From positions 62,001 to 126,000 of the forward strand of contig JAEWFW010000019.1 in assembly GCA_023388635.1 (NCBI GenBank): a DNA stretch of 64,000 bases, written 5' to 3'. Within the stretch, counting starts at the first letter, position 1. Each line of letters starts with the position of its first letter. The notes under the pieces are model-generated. The model saw only the letters and a list, made by a program, of their open reading frames with translations, searched no databases and had not been told where the DNA came from. This stretch comes from Bacillota bacterium (lineage in GTDB: Bacteria > Bacillota > Bacilli > Desulfuribacillales > Desulfuribacillaceae). The translations under genes were made by a program, and so were the position numbers. This document shows, piece by piece, positions 1 to 9,012 of this stretch.

Positions 1-1140
1 ATGTTGCCGGTTCTGAAAGAGGTAGGTGTCGTCGATGCCGGTGGTAAGGGATTGCTTGTCATTTATGAAGGAATGTATCAAGCGCTGCTTGGCGTAGAAG
101 ACATTGATTTCAGTGATCAATCGATTTATGCGAAAGCGCCTGCACAGGCGGTACAATCTGTAGAAGACTCCGGGGAATACGGATACTGCACAGAATTTAT
201 TGTCAAGGATTTTACCCAGGCGGTCGATGAAGCTGATATTAAACGTGTGCTTGCAGAAATGGGCGATTCCCTAGTCGTAGTCAGTGACGATGATTTTGTG
301 AAAATTCACGTCCACACGCTCGATCCGGGTAAAGTATTATCCTATTGCCTGACGTTTGGCAGTTTGCATCGCATTAAAATTGACAACATGACAGAACAGC
401 ATAATCACTTGCAAAATATGCAGGAGTCTGTGGAAGCAGCCGTCACTGCCGTTGAGTATCAGCCGATTATTGAGAACAAGACGTATGGAATCGTATCGGT
501 TACGAACGGTGAGGGAATTCGCGATGTCTTCCTATCACTTGGCGTCGATGAAATTGTCTTTGGCGGACAGTCAATGAACCCGTCGACAGAAGATTTGGCG
601 ACGGCAGTTAAGAAAATTGCCGCCGATACCGTGATCATTCTGCCGAATAATAAAAATATTATTTTAGCCGCCGAGCAGGTCAGTGAATTATTGGAAGACC
701 GCAACATCATCGTCTTGCCGTCAAAGACGATACCAGAAGGAATTGCCGCTATGCTTGCCTTCCATGAAGAGCAGGATGTTGAAGATAACATCGAAGTGAT
801 GAAAGAAGCGATGGCAGGCGTCGTCAGCGGACAAGTCACGTATGCCGTCAGAGATACGCAGGTCAACGGAACTGAAATTCATCAAGGCGATATTCTCGGA
901 ATCATCGGCGGAGATATAGTGGTCAACGGCGAGGAATTGATTGATATCACGGTGAAATTGCTGGATAAGATGATCGATGAAGATACTCACGAAATTATTA
1001 CATTGTTCGCAGGTCAAGATGTGACTGATGAACAAATGGATGCAATTACCAATGCGTTAGAAGAGACATACGCAGATATGGAAATTGAAATTAAATCAGG
1101 ATTGCAACCGACATACTATTTCATTATTTCTGTAGAATAA
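1..1140 (+). CDS. fakA: Fatty acid kinase catalytic subunit FakA (YloV/DAK family), 5'-truncated
   Basis: The window opens inside this gene. The visible 379 residues are the C-terminal part of a FakA protein, normally about 550 residues. The segment VVDAGGKGL near the start matches the region that joins the Dak2-type (DhaL) ATP-binding domain to the middle domain, so the ATP-binding domain lies mostly upstream. The rest is the middle and C-terminal Dak1-like part that contacts FakB. FakA phosphorylates fatty acids held by FakB so that PlsX/PlsY can use them (known for the family). The ATG at position 1 is internal and should not be read as the start. fakB follows after 13 bp, which supports the assignment. 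Confidence 0.9.
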   Translation: MLPVLKEVGVVDAGGKGLLVIYEGMYQALLGVEDIDFSDQSIYAKAPAQAVQSVEDSGEYGYCTEFIVKDFTQAVDEADIKRVLAEMGDSLVVVSDDDFVKIHVHTLDPGKVLSYCLTFGSLHRIKIDNMTEQHNHLQNMQESVEAAVTAVEYQPIIENKTYGIVSVTNGEGIRDVFLSLGVDEIVFGGQSMNPSTEDLATAVKKIAADTVIILPNNKNIILAAEQVSELLEDRNIIVLPSKTIPEGIAAMLAFHEEQDVEDNIEVMKEAMAGVVSGQVTYAVRDTQVNGTEIHQGDILGIIGGDIVVNGEELIDITVKLLDKMIDEDTHEIITLFAGQDVTDEQMDAITNALEETYADMEIEIKSGLQPTYYFIISVE

Positions 1141-1153
1141 GAGGGGCGATCAC

Positions 1154-2008
1154 ATGGGAATTAAACTTGTAGTGGATAGTACTGCTGATTTGTCAGATGA
1201 AGTCCTGAAACAATATGGGATTGAGCGAGTGTCTTTGAAAGTTCATTTTCACAATCAAACATATAGAGATTGGGTCGATATACAGCCCAAAGAGTTTTAC
1301 AAGCAGTTGCGCGTAGCGGAAACGCTGCCGACGACATCACAACCGTCTCCGGCTGATTTTATTGAAACGTATAAACGGATAGCGGAGCCAGGGGATACAA
1401 TCCTTTCGCTGCACTTAGCCGCTAAACTGAGCGGTACGTATCAATCGGCTGTTTTGGCAAAATCGATGATGCCGGAATACGATATCGTTGCTATCGACTC
1501 CAAGCAAGCGACATGCGGGCTGGGTCTTATAGCGGTAACCGTCGCTAAAGCGATCGCAAAAGGCATGGATAAAGAAGCTATTTTGACGTTGATTGATAAG
1601 ATGATTGACAGTCAACGAACGCTGTTTATGGTCGACACTTTAGAGTATTTACATAAAGGCGGCAGAATTGGCAGTGCCAGTGCGCTCGTAGGTTCGTTGT
1701 TAAATATCAAACCGATTCTCTCCCTTGATGAAGAAGGCGGAGTAATGTCGATCGATAAAGCACGGGGTAAGAAGAAGGCAGAAAAGACGATGCTGCAATT
1801 ACTGCACAACAGTTACGGTGATGCACCGCTATCGGTGGTTTTCTGTCATGCAGATACCTTGGAAACGATGGAACCGTTTATTGAAACAGTCAAACAGCAA
1901 TTTAATATTGCCAGCATGATGATCGCGGATATCGGTTCGGTCATCGGCACACATATAGGTCCGGGAGCTTGGGGGATTATTGCCCATGAGCAGCAACTTA
2001 AAGACTAG
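1154..2008 (+). CDS. fakB: DegV-family fatty-acid-binding protein (FakB)
   Basis: A 284-residue DegV protein of full family length. It starts KLVVDSTADLSD, the typical strand and loop that hold the lipid carboxylate, and has the usual TTSQPSPADF segment near residue 58. DegV/FakB proteins hold one fatty acid in a buried tunnel and present it to FakA for phosphorylation. The gene directly follows fakA, with GAGGGG as ribosome binding site, so the two probably form one transcript. Its 3' end overlaps the start of recG by 23 bp. Which fatty acid is preferred cannot be told from the sequence. Confidence 0.88.
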   Translation: MGIKLVVDSTADLSDEVLKQYGIERVSLKVHFHNQTYRDWVDIQPKEFYKQLRVAETLPTTSQPSPADFIETYKRIAEPGDTILSLHLAAKLSGTYQSAVLAKSMMPEYDIVAIDSKQATCGLGLIAVTVAKAIAKGMDKEAILTLIDKMIDSQRTLFMVDTLEYLHKGGRIGSASALVGSLLNIKPILSLDEEGGVMSIDKARGKKKAEKTMLQLLHNSYGDAPLSVVFCHADTLETMEPFIETVKQQFNIASMMIADIGSVIGTHIGPGAWGIIAHEQQLKD

Positions 2009-4067
2009 CGCGCGGGAAACCAGTCGTTTAGATGATTCAATTGTGCAATTAAAAGGGATTGGCGAGAAAACGGCGGCAGATGCAGAGAAGTTGGCAATCT
2101 TTTCTGTGAAAGATTTATTGGATTATTTTCCTTTCCGTTATGAAGATCGCACGATTATCGAACCGCGAGAATTAATCGATGGACAAAAGGTGACGGTACA
2201 AGGAGCGATTATCCGGAAGCCGCAACTGGAACGGCGCGGACGGAAAACGCGTGTGATCGCCGAGCTTGATCTCGACGGTTTTAATCGTATGCAGGCTGTA
2301 TGGTTTAATCAGCCGTATTTGGTGAACCAGTTCATTCCGGGACGTGTGCTTTCGATTACAGGCAAATATACATCGCGTTTTCGACAAATTACCGTGTCGC
2401 AGCATGAATTCATTGCCGCTGATAAACAGGCAATTCACACCGGCAGGATCGTTCCTGTCTATATCGGAACGAGTCGCATTAAGACAGAGGAATTGCGCAA
2501 ATGGATTACCCAGGTGCTCGATACGTATGCGGAATGTATCATTGATGTAGTTCCCGAAGAAATTCGTGTGAAATATAAGTTGATCAATAAATATACCGCT
2601 TACCGCTGGATTCACTTTCCGGAATCACAGGAACAGTTAATGCAGGCGAAACGAAGTCTGGTTTTTGAAGAATTCTTTTTATATCAATTAAAACTGCAAT
2701 TATTTCGTAAACAATATAAAACTGCAAATAAAGGAATTACTCATACATACGATCGACAGATGTTGCGGACATTTGTCGATCGTTTAGAATTTTCATTGAC
2801 AGGGGCGCAGAAGCGCGTAATTACAGAAATTTTGCATGATATGGAGATGGAGCAGCCGACGTATCGACTTCTGCATGGCGATGTCGGATCAGGTAAAACG
2901 ATTGTCGCGGCGATTGCTGTTTTAGCCAGTTGGACGTGCGGCTACCAGTCGACATTGATGGTTCCGACGGAAATTCTCGCTGAACAGCATTTTGACACGA
3001 TTTCCGCATATTTCAAGGACACAGATATAAAGATTTGTCTGCTCAAAGGAAAACTAACGAAAAGAGAGCGTGAAGCGCTTTTAGACGATATTAAGCACCA
3101 TCGCTTTGATTTGATCATCGGTACTCATGCGTTGATTCAAGAAGACGTGGAATATGCGAAATTGGGGCTGGTGATTATCGATGAGCAGCATCGATTCGGT
3201 GTGGAGCAGCGGGCGCTTTTACAGCGTAAAGGGAAATACCCCGATGTTTTGTCGATGACGGCGACACCGATACCGCGGACAATGGCGCTCACCGTTTTCG
3301 GTGATTTGGATATTTCTGTTCTGGATATGATGCCTTCCGGCAGGAAAAAAATAAAGACAGAGTGGCACACGCTTTCAAAGGAGCAAGCAGTGCTGAATAA
3401 AATGCGCGAGTTGATCGACGACGACCGGCAAGCCTATGTAGTCTGTCCGCTGATTGAAGAATCGGAGGCATTGGAGGCGAGCAACGCCGAGGAAATCTAC
3501 GAACAGATATCTGCATATTTTCCTGATTTGCAAGTCGATTTGTTGCATGGCAGGTTGCTGGCGCAAGAAAAAGATCAAATTATGGAGCGCTTCGCGGCAG
3601 GATCGACACGTATACTTATCGCTACCACCGTGATTGAGGTAGGTATCAATGTACCAAATGCCACCGTCATGCTCATATATAACGCCGACCGATTCGGTTT
3701 GGCGCAATTGCATCAGCTTCGCGGGCGGGTAGGGCGAGGCGAGGAGCAGTCGTATTGTTTTCTTTTGGCAGATGCAAAAGGTGAAATTGCCAAGCAGCGC
3801 ATGCAAGTAATGGTCGAGTCTAATGACGGCTTTTATATTGCCGACAAAGATTTGCAATTGCGAGGACCGGGCGAATTTTTCGGAAGACGGCAAAGTGGTT
3901 TGCCGGAATTTAAACTCGGTGATATCGTCAATGATTACAAGATTATGGAAGTTGCACGGGCGGAAGCCGGTCGTTATATGGAAAATCAGGCTTTGATTCA
4001 TCAGGGAAATCCGGCATTGCTGGCCTATGTCAAAAACAATTTTGCAGGAAGTAACTTCCTAGCATAA
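1986..4067 (+). CDS. recG: ATP-dependent DNA helicase RecG
   Basis: About 693 residues, the usual RecG length. An N-terminal wedge/OB domain (VQLKGIGEKTA, then the DLLDYFPFRYED motif) is followed by a superfamily 2 helicase core with Walker A GDVGSGKT, a DEQHRFG motif II, SMTATPIPRT motif III and the QLRGRVGRG motif VI. RecG remodels stalled forks and Holliday junctions. The ATG at 1986 is chosen because GGGGG lies about 10 bases upstream; a TTG at 1980 is the alternative. Both lie inside the end of fakB, so translation is probably coupled. The order fakA-fakB-recG is common in Bacilli. Confidence 0.93.
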   Translation: MSSNLKTSARETSRLDDSIVQLKGIGEKTAADAEKLAIFSVKDLLDYFPFRYEDRTIIEPRELIDGQKVTVQGAIIRKPQLERRGRKTRVIAELDLDGFNRMQAVWFNQPYLVNQFIPGRVLSITGKYTSRFRQITVSQHEFIAADKQAIHTGRIVPVYIGTSRIKTEELRKWITQVLDTYAECIIDVVPEEIRVKYKLINKYTAYRWIHFPESQEQLMQAKRSLVFEEFFLYQLKLQLFRKQYKTANKGITHTYDRQMLRTFVDRLEFSLTGAQKRVITEILHDMEMEQPTYRLLHGDVGSGKTIVAAIAVLASWTCGYQSTLMVPTEILAEQHFDTISAYFKDTDIKICLLKGKLTKREREALLDDIKHHRFDLIIGTHALIQEDVEYAKLGLVIIDEQHRFGVEQRALLQRKGKYPDVLSMTATPIPRTMALTVFGDLDISVLDMMPSGRKKIKTEWHTLSKEQAVLNKMRELIDDDRQAYVVCPLIEESEALEASNAEEIYEQISAYFPDLQVDLLHGRLLAQEKDQIMERFAAGSTRILIATTVIEVGINVPNATVMLIYNADRFGLAQLHQLRGRVGRGEEQSYCFLLADAKGEIAKQRMQVMVESNDGFYIADKDLQLRGPGEFFGRRQSGLPEFKLGDIVNDYKIMEVARAEAGRYMENQALIHQGNPALLAYVKNNFAGSNFLA

Positions 4068-4110
4068 AGGTCCAATATCCGGTTAACCTAATGTTTGAGG
4101 AGGTGATAAC

Positions 4111-4350
4111 ATGGGTATTGGACAAGAACGTTCTAGTAACTGGTTAGTAGTGCCTGAATCTTTCCAAGCAATGGATAAATTCAAATATGAAGTTGCAAGT
4201 GAGTTAGGCATTCAACCGCCAGCAAATGGCTACTGGGGTAACATGACATCTCGTGATTGCGGAGCTGTTGGAGGACACATGACTCGTAAGTTGGTTCAAA
4301 TGGGTGAGCAACAACTTATGGGACAAAAAGGCACATCGTCAACTTACTAA
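4111..4350 (+). CDS. Alpha/beta-type small acid-soluble spore protein
   Basis: A 79-residue alpha/beta SASP, a DNA-coating protein made in the forespore. The segment KYEVASELGI is the conserved region containing the GPR protease cleavage site, and GAVGGHMTRKLVQMGEQQL is the conserved C-terminal DNA-binding motif. The ribosome binding site GAGGAGGTGA is strong. The sequence between the two motifs (PPANGYWGNMTSRDC) is unusual for the family and has one cysteine. Expression from a forespore (sigma-G) promoter is expected, but none could be picked out with confidence. A strong terminator follows. This gene is the main direct evidence that the organism forms endospores. Confidence 0.9.
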   Translation: MGIGQERSSNWLVVPESFQAMDKFKYEVASELGIQPPANGYWGNMTSRDCGAVGGHMTRKLVQMGEQQLMGQKGTSSTY

Positions 4351-4371
4351 GATTATATTGAAATAGAGTGC

Positions 4372-4403
4372 GGCGGGTTCGTATAGGAGCCCGCCTTTAA
4401 TTT
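4372..4403 (+). terminator. Rho-independent terminator of the SASP gene
   Basis: GGCGGGTTC pairs with GAGCCCGCC (one G-U pair) across a six-base loop and is followed by TTTAATTTT. It lies 21 bp after the SASP stop codon. Confidence 0.8.
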
Positions 4404-4461
4404 TGTACACAATTATGAATACGATTTACATTCAGGTACTCTGTAAAATGGCAAAAAAAAG

Positions 4462-4601
4462 TCCCTAGATCCGTTTCTAGGGAAATGTGACAAATGATAT
4501 TCATTTGTCTAATGGGAGAGGAGAAACCGGAGGAAGAACTTATGGGGAAAAGTCTTCTCCGCGGTTGTCCGACAGCAACCAGTGTTACTGTCACTCTCAT
4601 T
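4462..4601 (+). ncRNA. Candidate structured RNA between the SASP gene and rsmD
   Basis: The 393-bp gap before rsmD holds several stems that can be read by eye. A perfect 8-bp hairpin lies at 4462-4483 and a perfect 9-bp hairpin at 4489-4509. A longer helix pairs 4511-4520 with 4594-4601 and encloses at least two more stems: 4528-4541 with 4550-4561 (two bulges) and 4563-4567 with 4576-4580. A long T-rich tract follows (4609-4660). Rfam lists a ylbH leader RNA upstream of rsmD (ylbH) in Bacillus; position agrees, but identity was not tested. It may be a leader with an attenuator or a separate small RNA. The small ORF over this stretch is not convincing. Confidence 0.42.
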
Positions 4602-4662
4602 GTTGACCGTTTTCTTGTTTTTATACATATTTTTTATTTTTTTCTTGTTTTACCATTGCGGA

Positions 4663-4691
4663 TTGTTATGTTATATTCTTTATTATATTAT
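4663..4691 (+). promoter_or_regulatory. Possible sigma-A promoter for rsmD-coaD
   Basis: TTGTTA (4663-4668), a 17-base spacer and TATTAT (4686-4691), about 50 bp before rsmD. The region is very AT-rich, so chance matches are likely. Confidence 0.33.
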
Positions 4692-4743
4692 TTTAACGTA
4701 GATAGCGTCGATACGATATTATTCTAACGGTGGATGTGATGTG

Positions 4744-5310
4744 ATGCGAATTATTTCTGGACATAAAAAGGGATTTGCCATTCAAGCTGTTCCCGGAGAC
4801 AGTACGAGACCGACATCGGATCGGGTGAAAGAGTCGATTTATAATATTATCGGACCGTATTTTGACGGGGAGATTGTACTTGATTTATTTGCCGGTTCCG
4901 GTAATTTAGGTATCGAGGCATTGAGCCGCGGTGCCAAACATGCTGTATTTATTGATAAATCGGGAACCGCGATTCAGGTTATGCGCAAGAATTTGCAACA
5001 CGCGCAATTGATTGAGCAGGCGGAAATCTATAAAGCGGACTGGAAAGCCGCTTTAGAAAAGCTAGCGGTCAAAGGGATGCGCTTTGATATTGTATTTCTC
5101 GATCCGCCATATCTGGAGTTTCAAAAGCAAATTGCCGATATTATTGTTACATTAGTCGACAAACAATTGTTGAGTGACCAGGCTATCATTGTCTATGAAT
5201 ACGACAGTAAATATGAAAAATTGGAGTTGCCGGAGTATTTTACAGGGAATCACTACAAATACGGCAATACCGGCGTTACAGTTTTGGTAAGCAGAGGAGT
5301 GGAAGAATGA
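4744..5310 (+). CDS. rsmD: 16S rRNA (guanine966-N2)-methyltransferase RsmD
   Basis: A 188-residue class I SAM-dependent methyltransferase. It has the RIISGHKKG start typical of RsmD, a glycine-rich SAM-binding loop (LDLFAGSGNLGIEALSRGA) and the catalytic motif FLDPPY. RsmD methylates G966 of 16S rRNA in the 30S subunit. The ATG at 4744 has GGTGG seven bases upstream; the GTG directly before it is less likely. The gene overlaps coaD by four bases, the usual rsmD-coaD arrangement (ylbH-ylbI in Bacillus subtilis). Confidence 0.93.
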   Translation: MRIISGHKKGFAIQAVPGDSTRPTSDRVKESIYNIIGPYFDGEIVLDLFAGSGNLGIEALSRGAKHAVFIDKSGTAIQVMRKNLQHAQLIEQAEIYKADWKAALEKLAVKGMRFDIVFLDPPYLEFQKQIADIIVTLVDKQLLSDQAIIVYEYDSKYEKLELPEYFTGNHYKYGNTGVTVLVSRGVEE

Positions 5311-5795
5311 ATATTGCAGTTTATCCTGGCAGTTTCGATCCAGTGACATATGGGCATATCGATATTATCAAGCGAGGTGCCGAGACATTCGACAAAGTAA
5401 TTGTCGCCATATTGGAGAACCCGCACAAACGCCCGTTATTTTCCATAGAGGAACGTAAACATTTTTTAATTTGTGCGACATCGGATATCCCCAATGTACA
5501 GATTGAAAGTTTCGATGGCTTGGTAGCGAATTATATGGACCAAGTGCAGGCAAAGGTGATTATTAAAGGATTGCGTGCCGTATCGGATTTCGAATATGAA
5601 TTAAAAATGGCGTCAATCAACAAAAAACTAGCGCCCCACGTGGAGACGCTGTTTATGATGGCGAATAATCGCTATTCATTCCTAAGTTCCAGTGTCGTCA
5701 AGGAAGTAGCGCAATTTGGCGGTGATATCAGCGATCTGGTGACACAAGAAGTATTGGAGGCATTTAAAAAAATTTATCCCGGAAGAACTTTTTAA
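5307..5795 (+). CDS. coaD: Phosphopantetheine adenylyltransferase
   Basis: A 162-residue CoaD of normal length. It shows the nucleotidyl-transferase signature YPGSFDPVTYGH at the N-terminus and the C-terminal SFLSSSVVKEVA segment. It makes dephospho-CoA from 4'-phosphopantetheine and ATP, the fourth step of coenzyme A synthesis. It begins on the rsmD stop codon (ATGA). Its last 32 bases overlap the 3' end of ylbJ, which is read from the opposite strand; no separate terminator is visible between the two. Confidence 0.95.
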   Translation: MNIAVYPGSFDPVTYGHIDIIKRGAETFDKVIVAILENPHKRPLFSIEERKHFLICATSDIPNVQIESFDGLVANYMDQVQAKVIIKGLRAVSDFEYELKMASINKKLAPHVETLFMMANNRYSFLSSSVVKEVAQFGGDISDLVTQEVLEAFKKIYPGRTF

Positions 5796-7014
5796 ACATA
5801 TGTGCCGCGATACCGGCAAGCAAAATAATGATCCATAGACCGAAATGGATTGCGAACATAGCTCCGATATACTCTGTAAGGTTTATTTGCCATGGGGAAT
5901 TCGGAGTATGATTGCTGTACGCGGGAGACGCTTGGAATTGCAGAAATGCCGTTAGCGGCTTCCAAAGCAGTAAAGTCAGAGCGCCACACAAGATGGCATG
6001 GATGATCCGCGAAAAGAAGAAAGGTTTATAGCGAATGTCGGTTGTACTCAAAATAGCGGCAATTTGCGCGTGTACGCTGAGTCCGCTCCATGCGAGTATC
6101 ATAGCGACGATAAAAATCTTTTCTGAAATTAAGGCATTGGCTGCGAGGCTTGCCTCTTGGCTGCCTAGTGTCACTTCAAAGATACCCGTCATTAAAGCAG
6201 GTGACAATTCGGTGCTGATTCCGAATAACGGCAATAGCCAATTGATGCAGGATATAATCCATGCTGAAACATTAGTCGCTTGCAGCAATGCCAAAATGAC
6301 AGCCATTAACATCATAAAACCGCCTATCAATGCCAACGTGTGAAATGCACTCATTACGGCGTCGCCAAGTAATTTGCCCAACGGGCGGTTGTCTTTTAGG
6401 CGCGCGCGATGCATTGCTTGCAGAGCGCGCACAAGGATCATTCCTTTGCCCGATTGTGTGAGCGGTTTTGATATAGGGCGGTTTCGTTCATAGTACCGCA
6501 TACCTACGCCCAAAAGTAGTGCCGCTAGATAATGAATGACAACGAGCATGATGCCGATCGTCGGATCGTGGAAAAAGCCGACGGCAATCGCTCCGAACAT
6601 AAACAGTGGGTCGGAGGTTGTCGTAAAGCAGACGAGGCGTTCGCCCTCATACTGATTGACTAGCTCCTGTTCGCGTAATTTTGCTGTGAGTTTGGCACTC
6701 ATTGGGTAACCGGATGCAAAGCCCATTGTCATCACAAATGCACCGGATCCCGGCAAATTAAAGACGGGGCGCATCAAAGGTTCTAACAGAACGCTCATAA
6801 AATGCACGACCCCGAAGCCAATCAGCAGCTCAGAGACGATGAAGAAGGGGAACAAAGACGGAAAAACGACATTCCACCATATATTGATGCTGCGTAAAGA
6901 TGAATTTAAGGCAGTTTCAGGATAATTAATCAGAGATATGACGAAAATAAATGCAAATAAGCTGTATAGACCGGTCTTCCAGTGTTTTTTATTGAGCAAA
7001 ATTTGCTGATGCAT
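5764..7014 (-). CDS. ylbJ: Sporulation integral membrane protein YlbJ
   Basis: A 416-residue, very hydrophobic protein with about eight membrane segments. It has the family features NIWWNVVFPSLFPFFIVSELLIG near the N-terminus and GFASGYPMSAKLTA about residue 118. YlbJ is needed for spore cortex formation in Bacillus subtilis and belongs to the nucleoside-transporter/FeoB gate-like superfamily; its transported substrate is not known. The start has GGAGG about 9 bases upstream. It lies opposite to its neighbours as in Bacillus, and its 3' end runs 32 bp into coaD. Confidence 0.9.
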   Translation of the reverse strand: MHQQILLNKKHWKTGLYSLFAFIFVISLINYPETALNSSLRSINIWWNVVFPSLFPFFIVSELLIGFGVVHFMSVLLEPLMRPVFNLPGSGAFVMTMGFASGYPMSAKLTAKLREQELVNQYEGERLVCFTTTSDPLFMFGAIAVGFFHDPTIGIMLVVIHYLAALLLGVGMRYYERNRPISKPLTQSGKGMILVRALQAMHRARLKDNRPLGKLLGDAVMSAFHTLALIGGFMMLMAVILALLQATNVSAWIISCINWLLPLFGISTELSPALMTGIFEVTLGSQEASLAANALISEKIFIVAMILAWSGLSVHAQIAAILSTTDIRYKPFFFSRIIHAILCGALTLLLWKPLTAFLQFQASPAYSNHTPNSPWQINLTEYIGAMFAIHFGLWIIILLAGIAAHMFKKFFRDKFF

Positions 7015-7100
7015 TTGCGTTCCTCCGTGGTATTGTACATGTTATTAGAATATATTTGTTTCAAGGTCACTTTATACATCAAATGATAGAGGTGAAATAG

Positions 7101-7895
7101 ATGGCAGAAACAAAATTGGGTGTTGCATTGGGTTCAGGTGGTGCCCGCGGGCTAGCGCATATCGGTGTCTTAAAGGCACTGCAAGAGATGAATGTCCCGA
7201 TAGACTGCGTTGCCGGCAGCAGTATGGGGAGTATGATTGCCGCTTTTTATGCCAATCAGATGGATTTAGATATGATAGCGAAATTGTTGTCGTCGCTGAA
7301 AAAGAAGCATTGGCTGGATTTAACGGTACCGACGACGGGTTTGATCACAGGTGATAAAATTCGCGAATTAGTGAAATTATTGACGCGTGGCAAAAATATT
7401 GAAGATCTAGCTCTGCCCATTTCCATTGTCGCCACGGATTTAGAGGCAGGAGAGCGCGTTGTATTTCGCCAAGGACCTATATACAAGGCGGTACGCGCCA
7501 GTTGTTCGATCCCAGGTATTTTTACCCCTGAGCGATATGATGGGCGTCTATTGATCGACGGTGGAGTCATTGAACGCGTGCCAATTGAAGCGGTCAAAGA
7601 AATGGGTGCCGATTATACGGTGGCGGTCGATGTCGGGGCGCAGAAGAGTAAGGCGAAAATTGATACGTTATTCGATGTGATAGCACAAACAATTGATATT
7701 ATGGAAGCGGAGATCGTCAAGAACCGCATTATTCACGCTGATATCGTCATTCGACCACGTGTCGGGCATATTGGTGTCGCCACCTTCGATAAAGTCGAGG
7801 AGTGTATTGAAGAAGGGTATCGCGCGGCATATGAACATCAGCAGGAGATCAGCGAGATTGTCAAGCTGTATTGGGAAAGGAGAAACAATGGATAG
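7101..7895 (+). CDS. ylbK: Patatin-like phospholipase family protein (YlbK)
   Basis: A 264-residue patatin-fold hydrolase of the RssA/YlbK group. It shows the oxyanion motif GSGGARGLAHIG at residue 11, the nucleophile elbow GSSMGS at about residue 40 and the catalytic aspartate in DGG at about residue 153. Such proteins hydrolyse acyl esters; the natural substrate of YlbK is unknown. The gene overlaps the next one, ylbL, by 8 bp, so both are likely translated from one message. Position between ylbJ and ylbL matches Bacillus. Confidence 0.88.
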   Translation: MAETKLGVALGSGGARGLAHIGVLKALQEMNVPIDCVAGSSMGSMIAAFYANQMDLDMIAKLLSSLKKKHWLDLTVPTTGLITGDKIRELVKLLTRGKNIEDLALPISIVATDLEAGERVVFRQGPIYKAVRASCSIPGIFTPERYDGRLLIDGGVIERVPIEAVKEMGADYTVAVDVGAQKSKAKIDTLFDVIAQTIDIMEAEIVKNRIIHADIVIRPRVGHIGVATFDKVEECIEEGYRAAYEHQQEISEIVKLYWERRNNG

Positions 7896-8967
7896 ACAAA
7901 CGACAGATCGATTGACAACGGATAGACAGAAAAAATTTTCCGCGGGACTTCTACTGAAATGGACAGCGATTATTTTGCTCGTCGCTGCTGCTATCGGTTA
8001 TAGCATTGACGTTGATTATTACTTAATGCGCCCGGGTTCCGCCGAACATTTACAGCCATTGATTCATGTTGAGGGCAGCACGGGGGAAGAATCGGGACGA
8101 TTGATGTTGACAACGGTTTCTTCGCTGGCGGGAAACGCATTGTTTTATGTACTGGCACAATTCGACCGCAATACGGAAATCGTGCCTAAGGAAGATGTGT
8201 TGGGCAGTACCGGCATGGATGATGAGTTATACCAAAAGTTAATGATTATGTATATGAATCAGTCGCAGCAAGACGCCATATATAATGCGTTTTTGTTAGC
8301 TGGAGAAGCGGCGGAGTTCGTTGAGAAAGCAGTGCTTGTTCGGGATGTCACTGATGATTCCAAAGCGAAGGATATTTTAAAACCGGGAGATAGCATCATA
8401 AAAGTAGACGGCTTCGTGATGAAGAACTCCGAGCAGGTCATCGAATATGTCAAAAGCAAACAGCCGGGGGATTTAGTTGCTGTCACCTATGAGAGATCGG
8501 GAGAACAGCATGAAGTAGAGATTGAATTGACTGAGAATCCAGAAACCGAGGAAGCGCGGATCGGCGTGATGATTTTCACAGAACGCGAATTACATACGGA
8601 GCGTGAAGTGCAGATTGATACGGGACAAATCGGCGGTTCATCGGCGGGGACGATGTTTACGCTGGAAATATATAAACAACTGATAGGGAAAGATATTACA
8701 AAAGGTCATTACGTCGCAGGCACAGGTACGATTAATACGAAAGGACAGGTAGGGCAGATCGGCGGTGTCCAGCATAAGGTAAAAGCAGCCTATGCGGCAA
8801 AAGCTGATATCTTCTTTGTGCCGAAGGATATCTTGCCGACCGATTCCAACGAAAAGGATGCGGTGGCTACTAACGAACAAATTGGCAGCCCGTTAGTGGT
8901 TGTGCCGATCGCCCATGTCCAGGAAGCGATTGATTATTTAGAGAAATTGCCTGTCAAGCAACGGTGA
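7888..8967 (+). CDS. ylbL: Lon-like PDZ-domain membrane protease (SepM/YlbL)
   Basis: 359 residues when started at the ATG at 7888, which has AAAGGAG in front; an upstream start in the same frame would lie deep within ylbK. One N-terminal membrane anchor (about residues 21-40) is followed by a PDZ domain (about 145-215, with LKPGDSIIKVDG) and a Lon-type serine/lysine protease domain. The catalytic serine is in GGSSAGTMF and the lysine in VQHKVKAA. The active site would face outside the cell. SepM in streptococci processes a peptide pheromone; the substrate of Bacillus YlbL is not settled. Confidence 0.9.
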   Translation: MDRQTTDRLTTDRQKKFSAGLLLKWTAIILLVAAAIGYSIDVDYYLMRPGSAEHLQPLIHVEGSTGEESGRLMLTTVSSLAGNALFYVLAQFDRNTEIVPKEDVLGSTGMDDELYQKLMIMYMNQSQQDAIYNAFLLAGEAAEFVEKAVLVRDVTDDSKAKDILKPGDSIIKVDGFVMKNSEQVIEYVKSKQPGDLVAVTYERSGEQHEVEIELTENPETEEARIGVMIFTERELHTEREVQIDTGQIGGSSAGTMFTLEIYKQLIGKDITKGHYVAGTGTINTKGQVGQIGGVQHKVKAAYAAKADIFFVPKDILPTDSNEKDAVATNEQIGSPLVVVPIAHVQEAIDYLEKLPVKQR

Positions 8968-8990
8968 TTTGTTCGTAAAAGAATTTCCAC

Positions 8991-9012
8991 CTGAATTAAG
9001 AACTTGCTTCAA
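8991..9012. repeat. Copy A1 of a 22-bp dispersed repeat
   Basis: Identical over 22 bp to 21675-21696, with core GAATTAAGAACTTGCTTC. This copy covers the ylbM stop codon, between ylbL and ylbM. The other copy lies in front of smc. Confidence 0.6.

Noticed and set aside
3375..4001. A 208-codon open frame on the minus strand
   Set aside because: Opposite the helicase core of recG; no motif and no context of its own.
4494..4727. A 77-codon frame between the SASP gene and rsmD
   Set aside because: No ribosome binding site, it crosses several RNA stems and ends in hydrophobic low-complexity sequence made by the T-rich tract. The RNA explanation fits better.
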